Below, one piece after another: positions 56,405 to 64,000 of a DNA stretch of 64,000 nt; position 1 is the first letter of the stretch; every line of letters starts with the position of its first letter. The translations under genes and the position numbers were made by a program. The stretch lies in the NCBI GenBank assembly GCA_030686995.1, contig CM060706.1, positions 145,210,731-145,274,730 of the forward strand. Reading direction: 5' to 3'. Source of the stretch: Artemisia argyi (Eukaryota > Streptophyta > Magnoliopsida > Asterales > Asteraceae). The notes under the pieces are model-generated. The model ran no database searches. It was not told the origin of the DNA and saw only the letters and a program-made list of their open reading frames with translations.

Positions 56405-57825
56405 AGATGCGTGGGGTTTGCACCAAGCTTTACCTCTCGAAGGATCTCGAGAAGCTTACAACCCCCACCAGGCAGTGTACCTGATCGATGTAGTATAGTA
56501 TAATGACAAGCACCGGGGGATTGATCGTTCAGCTAGGAATAGTGTCGCTAGGATTAGAAAACCTAAAGACTAGGTCTAGAGATGAGGGATGATTCTTTTT
56601 GTATTTTTATATTTTTTTAGAAAGCAAGTAAAAATCTCGGTTTTGAAGGAGTTGGGCGGAATTAGTTGCTAGTCAACTAACCCAATACTAAGATGCAATC
56701 AAAATAAAATACTAAAAATGAAAATAAACTAAATTAAACTAAGGTTGTGAGCAATATATGGGAGAAATGTGTTTACTTAGATTTCACTACTCCCTAGATA
56801 TCTTTTACACATTAATTACTTGTTATAGTTGCGTGGATGACGGATTGTATTCCTTAATACCATTCATGGGGTGGCGTACTTACTTCCCCAATCCTATGAG
56901 TGCCTACTTCACTCCTATGTCGAGCCGGCTAAGAAGCTCCTAACATGGGATCATTAGAATTCACTCATGCATTAAATACAATCAATAAAACCTAGTACAC
57001 ATCGGTTCATGTTTCCTAAGACGTTCAAGCATGTTACCAAATGGAGATCTGCCAGTTTTCTTAAGCCTAACATTGAAATCATTCATCCAATACAACCATA
57101 AACAAGTAATCAACACATAATTAACATCTAGGTTTCAATAGATCTAAGCAAACACAAGATAGATCTAGCCTAGCATGTTGAAATTAAGACAAGAACAAGA
57201 TATAGACAACCAACACATAGACATATTGATTGAATTAAAGAGAAGACATATCTCAATAGCACATGAAAGGATTCAAGGGGTAAAAACCCTTGAATTTACT
57301 GTAAAATACGAGCTAGGGTTCACAAAGTTCGGCCCTAGGGTTTCTCCACACAAGTTCCTCTTAATGAATGAAAATTAGAAAACTATATATAGATTTTAGA
57401 AGGTGACGGCGTCAAGAACAAATGTCTGACGCCGTCATCTCGCCGCCAAATAGTTCCTCAGACTGCCTAGATCTGGGTCTGACGCCGTCATGTGTACACC
57501 TTATGCAGGCCGTCATGATTTTAACTCTTGACGCTCTTGTTGTGACGCCTTCAGGTTTCTTCTGGGTCGTCATGGATTTTACTCTTGACGCCGTCAAGAT
57601 TTCCTTCTTGACGCCGTCATACACTGTTCTCAGCTTGGAAAATTAAGTCTTTGGCGTTTTCTTCACTTTTATGCTCCAAAAACGTCCGAGTTGCTTCCTT
57701 TTCCAGATTTCACTCCCAAAGTACCTAAAATCACAAAGGGAACGATTTAGGGCAATATTTGATCAAATAAATTCCAATTCCGGCTTAAATGACCCCCTAA
57801 AAGTGGTTCATTTTTCGCCTCATCA
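56405..57825 (-). repeat. 3' LTR of the non-autonomous element
   Basis: 1,421 bases. On minus it runs TGATGAGGCG to CACGCATCT, where the last base differs from the expected A. It holds an extra copy of the TGACGCCGTCA unit compared with the 5' LTR. Confidence 0.92.
57400..57625. promoter_or_regulatory. Array of TGACGCCGTCA palindromes in the 3' LTR
   Basis: Five full TGACGCCGTCA or TGACGGCGTCA sites and several half or altered sites (GGCCGTCA, TGACGCCTTCA, GGTCGTCA) within 225 bases. TGACG is the core of as-1-type bZIP (TGA factor) sites. The array lies just upstream of the TATATA at about 57385 in the minus orientation, a promoter-like position. Confidence 0.65.
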
Positions 57826-60291
57826 TATACCCTTACACTTGAGATTTGCTTGTCCTCAAGCAAATGCGCTTTTATTCTAATCAAAATACAAGTTAGGGGT
57901 CATTTAACACTAATATAAAAGTAATTACAACAAATAATCGTTCCACTAAAGACCAAAGACAAGCACGGAGGTCATATACTAGCACCTCACAAATAGTGTT
58001 TAGATACTCACATCTCTCGGGTGTAATAAAGTAATATCACAATATGGAAACGGAAAATATCTCTCACTACCTGTCATAGCAAAATAGATTACCATAGGCT
58101 TGGGAAAGGATCAAACCTCCACCACATGGCGTAAGCACCTAGGATAAACTATCAAAGAGGTCTTTTTAAAGGGTTGTAACGTTAGGTGTAGGGATATGGA
58201 ATACACGGTTTTGTTGGATATAGGCAGTCTTTACTGGTGGCGAGTTAATCATCATGGTTAATTATATGTACAATATAGCGTTGCTAAGCCAAGACTAGAC
58301 TCGACTTAAGCTAATAAATCAAAAATAACAAAAACATAAAATGAACATAGAATGAAAAGGGATGGTAGTCCGTATGTTTTTCTCTTTTCTCTTTTTTTTA
58401 TTTTTTTTATGTTTTTTTTTTTTATTTTTTTTTCGATTTTTTTTTCTCATACACTTTTACCATACCATCCAAAATAATACATCATAGGGAATGAAAATCC
58501 CCGTTACACTTGAATTTTTACATACTTTACAATAAACTAATCTAATACCTCGAATTAAGATAATCAAAACACTTGGAGTATTTTTAAGATTAACGCATAT
58601 ATGGGGGTAATAATATTATGTTCTTCCCCATTACTCCATAAAATTAGTACTTTACCCATGAGCCCCAATCGTCCCAAAACAATATGTACAAGGATATGAC
58701 TCGACTTAGCAACCATGTAATTAATTAGATAATTAACTTAGGGTTTAACAAATAACAATAATGCACTAAAGATGAGTGCATACACGGAAGGCTAAGGCGA
58801 TTTGGGTGTACATTTAAGTGGGGTGTAACAAATTCTTCCTTTAAGTGAAATGCTTAAAGTTAGAAACGAAAAGATAGGCTCGGAGAGGTGTACTAGGGGT
58901 TTCGTATACTAAAAATGAGTACAACGCTAATGGTGTGGGAAAAATTAGTTGACTTAACTAACCATGTAATATGACTTAAATGGTCAAGTAATTATGATAC
59001 GGGTTTAACACAAGGGTGATCCTAATGCCTCTTATCATGTAGTAAATCCTACTACACGAATGTAGTCTCACTAGCGGTCTCGGGATGCATCACTAACCCA
59101 AGTTCTAGAATCTAAATGCTACTGGTACACTCATAAGCACTAATAGTAAATGCTTTTCCTATCAAATCTAAAGGCGAACCTCACATATTTGGGTGGAAAA
59201 TTTTTCTGAATAGTACGATTTTGTGCTAGTCATACAATCTCCTATCCATGAGACGCTTGCTATGGCTAAAGCTTCACTCCTAAATGTTGTAAAAAATTTT
59301 AAATTTGGCGCTAAAATTGCACTAACAAGTATTTCTCATAGTTTTATTACACATCTACTATCAAACAAACAAACTCAAGCGAAAGTGTATCTGTAAGGTA
59401 TCATCATTTTACCCTCCCCTTACACTTAAGATGAACATTGTCCCCAATGTTCAAGTAAAGAATGTAAAAGTGAAATAAGTAAAACAAATGAAATCAAATA
59501 CTCCCCTGATTCGCTCGGTATGGATAATAAGGTGGCCAGGTTAGATCTTCCTCCAAGAAAATGAACAATCAAACCTTCCCTTCCAGAATAATAATCATCT
59601 TCTTGTCATACATAACCTGTAAATCCTGAGAAAACAGACAAGGCAACCTCGCATAAAATTGGCGGCAATCTACATATATTAATAAATCCTAGAAAACAAA
59701 AATAAGATATAATGCTTGTGGAATGAAGTTTGCAGATTTCCTGGAGATTACAAAACTAATAATTCAACAAAAACTTTAAGACTCCGTTAGAAAAACAAAA
59801 CCGGTAAAATTTCCAGATTTTTACACGTGACGCCGTCAAGAGTAAACTCGTGACGCCGTCAGAAGTTACCTGCAGAAATTCTTATGTTAAGTTACCGGAA
59901 AATTTCTGGAAAAACTTGGTTCTACTTCCTGGAAAATCCTGCAAAACTTCATTATGACTCGATACAAGCATTTGACTCTAACAAATACGAATATACATGT
60001 TCATTTAATATTGTGGAGAATCATGATCGGTTTGTTTCTTAAAAACATATTTGGGGTTTCCCCTTACACTTATCTTTTGCAAAAATACCTATGAGTGAAG
60101 TTAAGACTAGGCCAAAACAACAAAGTAAAGTATTTCCGCTATTTTAGTTTTAAAACATGATCTACCAACAATAAAAATAAAGCATACATACGAAAGCAAA
60201 TAACAAACAAACAAAATAAAATCACACAAAATCATGGGTTGCCTCCCAAGAAGCGCTTGTTTTTGTTCGAGTCACGAGCCTGACTCTACCC
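57826..60291 (-). other. Non-coding internal region of the non-autonomous element
   Basis: No supported frame in 2.5 kb. T-rich stretch at 58380-58445. Two TGACGCCGTCA sites at about 59827 and 59851 repeat the LTR motif. Confidence 0.6.
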
Positions 60292-61769
60292 TTATTTAAC
60301 GGAAATAGGGGAGGTTTTCCCTACACTTAGGATTATGTGCGGGTGGAAGTAGCGATACACACCCTTAGGGTGGAAATGTGCCACGTGAGGAAAGAGTGGT
60401 GGATGAATTATATGCTCAAAGGGGTGTGCTCTTATCATCATAACCTTAACAAATTCAATCGGGTTAATGGGTGGATTAAGATTTTCTCCTAGAAAGGGAT
60501 CATTTTCAATCAACTTCAAGAGATTACTAGTTGGGGATCCATCTTGACCTAATAAACCCGGTTTAAACCCATAATGTTTCTTGTGATCAATCATAAATGG
60601 GTGATGTAAGCATGCAAGGTCATTTTCCGCTCCTATGTCAGCTTCCTCTCTACAAGGCTTAGAGTCTACTACCTTTATCCCAAGACTACCCGGACAACAT
60701 GTGTTGATGGGTGGGTCGGCTCCTCTTTTGTCTCCTAGATGTATATCTAAGGATGGAAAGTTGTGTGAAGATTGAGGTTCCGGTTCATCAACACTAGGTA
60801 ATTCCCTAGAACTAAGAGTAAGGTTATCACTACAAGTATTCAAACCTATATCCTCTAGTGGTGTTTGGTACAAGGGTTCTACCTCTATTGGGACTCCTAA
60901 AGTCTCTTCTACTTCTTCCGGGTAAGTCATGGGTGATGTGTGTGCCTCAAATGATGGTAGGACTTGTGGGGTATTTGGTGAGCTTATGTTATTTACTTGA
61001 TCATTCCCTATGTCACGATCACCTATATCCTCAACATGTGTTTTATTATAATCTAACCCTAACATTTTCCCAAGTATCTCACGTGCTTCTCTAGGCATCT
61101 CAACTTCTATATCCGAATCATAAGGATCATCCTCGTATTCTGACTACTATATACAAATTGCCCAAAAGATTCATCATGTGTTTCTTGAGATTCATCATCA
61201 TCGATCATAAAACCTAGGTCTTTTTTATCAATGTGATCATGTTCAGCTACATCCTCCATCACATCAAGGTCACCTATGGGTTCAGCTTGTATTGTGGTGA
61301 AATCAAACCACTCCATATGCCCAGTTATCTCATCTATAGTTTTATCCCCAAACAAACTTCTTGTTTGTTCCCTCAAACTTGCTATCAATTGATCCGTAAC
61401 AGCATTTGTTGGGTTGTCCATTTTTTTGGCAAGTATGGCACAATTCTCTATGGTTTCCCATGCTTCATTAACACTTAATCCCCAAAGGTCCCCATCTGCG
61501 ACATGTTCAATGTCCATTTTGTTAAAGTGGTTGACACGATGGTAAAATATTTCAATTTGGGACCACAGATCGAAATTATGATAAGGGACTTTTCTTAGTA
61601 AATATTTAAAACGAGCCCATGCATCATAGATAGGTTCATCTTCATGTTGTTTAAACATCAAGATGTCATTTGGAGTGGGTGAATTACGTGGTTGGTAGTA
61701 TGGTGGATTCGCGTTCTCCATAATGGCTAACGGAATAGTCAATGGAAAGGTTTTTACAAACAAAGACAC
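60292..61769 (-). pseudogene. Gag-like gene of the non-autonomous element, one frameshift
   Basis: Two frames, 61769-61107 and 61098-60292, join through one small indel near 61135-61145. The N-terminal part (YYQPRNSPTPNDILMFKQHE, YDAWARFKYLLRKVPYHNFD, WSQIEIFYHRVN) resembles the gag segment of Athila/Tat elements. The C-terminal part is acidic and Pro-rich and ends in a His-rich block (HFHPKGVYRYFHPHIILSVG) that I recall from unnamed plant retroelement proteins. There is no CCHC knuckle or protease motif. A structural role in packaging is inference. Confidence 0.75.
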
Positions 61770-61889
61770 AAAGAAAAGATAGACTAAAGAAGACGTCTAA
61801 AAATAAAAATAAAAATAAAATCTTACTAGAACGGAATCTAGCAAGTAGACCTAATAAAAAGAGATTCTAACCTAGACAATAACTATTCC

Positions 61890-61907
61890 CCGGGCTGCGG
61901 CGCCAAA
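61890..61907 (-). other. Primer-binding site of the non-autonomous element
   Basis: On minus TGGCGCCGCAGCCCGGGG follows the 5' LTR end within about five bases. Same TGGCGCC start as the Athila primer site at 50003-50020. Confidence 0.8.
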
Positions 61908-61911
61908 AACT

Positions 61912-63309
61912 TGATGCGTGGGGTTTGCACCAGGCTTTACCTCTCGAAGGATCTAGAGAAGCTTACAACCCCCACCAGGCAGTGTACCTGATCGATGTAG
62001 TATAGTATAATGACAAGCACCGGGGGATTGATCGTTCAGCTAGGAATAGTGTCGCTAGGATTAGAAAACCTAAAGACTAGGTCTAGAGATGAGGGATGAT
62101 TCTTTTTGTATTTTTATATTTTTTTAGAAAGCAAGTAAAAATCTCGGTTTTGAAGGAGTTGGGCATAATTAGTTGCTAGTCAACTAACCCAATACTAAGA
62201 TGCAATCAAAATAAAATACTAGAAATGAAAATAAACTAAATTAAACTAAGGTTGTGAGCAATATATGGGAGAAATGTGTTTACTTAGATTTCACTACTCC
62301 CTAGATATCTTTTACACGTTAATTACTTGTTATAGTTGCGTGGATGACGGATTGTATTCCTTAATACCATTCATGGGGTGGCGTACTTACTTCCCCAATC
62401 CTATGAGTGCCTACTTCACTCCTATGTCGAGCCGGCTAAGAAGCTCCTAACATGGGATCATTAGAATTTACTCATGCATTAAATACAATCAATAAAACCT
62501 AGTACACATCGGTTCATGTTTCCTAAGACGTTCAAGCATGTTACCAAATGGAGATCTGCCAGTTTTCTTAAGCCTAACATTGAAATCATTCATCCAATAC
62601 AACCATAAATAAGTAATCAACACATAATTAACGTCTAGGTTTCATTAGATCTAAGCAAACACAAGATAGATCTAGCCTAGCATGTTGAAATTAAGACAAG
62701 AACAAGATATAGACAATCAACACATAGACATATTGATTGAATTAAAGAAAAGACTTATCTCAATAGCACATGAAAGGATTCAATGGGTAAAAACCCTTGA
62801 ATTTACTGTAAAATACGAGCTAGGGTTCACAAAGTTCGGCCCTAGGGTTTCTCCACACAAGTTCCTCTTAATGAATGAAAATTAGAAAACTATATATAGA
62901 TTTTAGAAGGTGACGGCGTCAAGAACAAATGTCTGACGCCGTCATCTCGCCGCCAAATAGTTCCTTGGACTGCCTAGATCTGGGTCTGACGCCGTCATGT
63001 GTACACCTTATGCAGGCCGTCATGATTTTAACTCTTGACGCTCTTGTTGTGACGCCTTCAGGTTTCTTCTGGGTCGTCATGGATTTTACTCTTGACGCCG
63101 TCATACACTGTTCTCAGCTTGGAAAATTAAGTCTTTGGCATTTTCTTCACTTTTATGCTCCAAAAACGTCTGAATTGTTTCCTTTTCCATATTTCACTCC
63201 CAAAGTTCCTAAAATCACAAAGGGAACGATTTAGGGCAATATTTGATCAAATAAATTCCAATTCTGGCTTAAATGACCCCCTAAAAGTGGTTCATTTTTC
63301 GCCTCATCA
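61912..63309 (-). repeat. 5' LTR of the non-autonomous element
   Basis: 1,398 bases, TGATGAGGCG to CACGCATCA on minus. It contains the same TGACGCCGTCA array (62907-63105) but lacks one 23-base unit present in the other LTR. Confidence 0.92.
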
Positions 63310-63998
63310 TCTTCCTAAGCGAGATCACTTCCCTCAAACGGAGTGAGGGAAGGGGAAGAATCGAAGATGATTGGTTTAGAAGAAGGAGTGGGATTGCCAC
63401 TCGAAGCATTATTTGTAAAACCAAGAAGTTCTTGTGAATACTCCTCTGTAGCTTCATCAATAACATCGACTCGGTTGACGGTAACATGATCGTAATTGGA
63501 AGAGTATCTCGCGGTTTGGTCGAGATTAAACGTAACAGCTTCATTTCCAACACGTAAAGTAATCTCTTTGTCGTATACATCAATTAAGGCACGGCCGGTC
63601 CGTAGGAATCCTCTCCCGAGAATGAGAGGAACCCGTGGATCAGCATCAAAATCAACAACCACAAAATTGGCAGGGAAATTGAATTTCCCAACATTGACAA
63701 AAATATCCTCAGCTATACCAATTGGTCGAGACGTAGATCGGTCGGCAAGCTCGAGGGTCATAAGATTCGGTGTCAAGTTAGGAAGAGACAACTTTTGCCA
63801 AATCGACAATGGCATTAGGTTATTGCTAGCACCAAGATCGGCCAAGGCGAAGCATTGAACCATACCCGGAAAATTGCATGGAATAAGAAACTTGCCAGGG
63901 TCTTCAAGCTTTTCAGATAGCTTTTTAAGAAGAACCGCTGGGCAATTCTCATTCATTTGGGTCTTAGACATTTCAAACAACTTTTCCTTATTATTCAA
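63310..63998 (-). pseudogene. Second Athila element: protease region, continues beyond window
   Basis: Open from the window edge to a TAG at 63315-63317. The aspartic protease active site reads DLGASNNLMP and the later conserved block is VPLILGRGFLRTGRALIDV. After removal of the inserted element and one target duplication, the frame carries on into the reverse transcriptase part at 56404. The gag and 5' LTR lie outside the window. Confidence 0.9.
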
Positions 63999-64000
63999 AA

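Larger units (their letters stand above)
56405..63309 (-). mobile_element. Complete non-autonomous LTR retrotransposon with a gag-like gene only
   Basis: 6,905 bases with 1.4-kb LTRs, primer site, gag-like frame and polypurine-like tract, flanked by the perfect duplication TCTTC (56400-56404 and 63310-63314). It sits within the Athila protease-pol frame, which resumes in register on the other side. No protease, reverse transcriptase or integrase is encoded, so it must move with enzymes from another element. Its TGGCGCC primer site suggests an Athila/Tat-type helper. LTRs differ by roughly two dozen substitutions by eye. Confidence 0.93.

Noticed and set aside
1..64000. CRISPR arrays, bacterial operons, rRNA operons
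   Set aside because: None seen. Repeats with spacers (for example 28290-28765) are too degenerate and lie inside a eukaryotic retroelement.

Overview
The window is plant nuclear DNA, most likely from a eudicot of the daisy family (Asteraceae). The evidence is a GT47 xyloglucan galactosyltransferase, an NFD6-type organelle protein with plant-like introns, and a copia polyprotein with the long coiled-coil gag that I associate with Anthemideae genomes (Tanacetum, Chrysanthemum, Artemisia). The tribe is an inference from family resemblance; no search was run. There are no bacterial operons, CRISPR arrays or rRNA operons.

Region 1 (1-7794) holds the only host genes: the 3' part of a GT47 galactosyltransferase (XLT2/MUR3 type) and a three-exon NFD6-like gene with a foldback MITE in its second intron. 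Region 2 (7795-12978) is a complete, recently inserted Tnt1-like Ty1/copia element with 5-bp target duplications and a broken polyprotein. Region 3 (12979-25313) is an intergenic graveyard of smaller elements. It contains a SINE whose head combines tRNA-like and 5S rRNA-like promoter parts, a poly-T-only retroinsertion, a PIF/Harbinger element with a two-exon DDE transposase and a GC-rich foldback, an hAT relic with a LINE tail inside it, two more LINE tails, and a four-exon Helitron helicase-like fragment.

Region 4 (25314-64000) is a nest of LTR retrotransposons. All the gypsy-type members and the non-autonomous element read on the minus strand. A Tekay-like chromovirus keeps its 3' LTR (25314-44342) and gag-pol (44378-48775). 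Its LTR was split by a Sirevirus-like copia element on the plus strand (27677-42861), whose gag was in turn split by a solo Athila-type LTR (29978-33472, target duplication GCAGT). At about 48775 the Tekay gag switches to an Athila gag, followed by the Athila leader, primer-binding site and 3.2-kb LTR (50026-53232). On the other side of that LTR lies a second Athila pol (53261-56404 and 63310-64000), split by a complete non-autonomous gag-only element (56405-63309, target duplication TCTTC).

Nearly all the retroelement coding regions carry stops, frameshifts or lost catalytic residues. The best leads for new biology are non-coding. They are the hybrid tRNA/5S SINE promoter, two hairpins conserved between diverged Athila LTRs, an array of palindromic TGACG sites in the non-autonomous LTRs, a degenerate GCGAGTTGATC repeat array in the copia leader, and the Athila/Tekay chimera.
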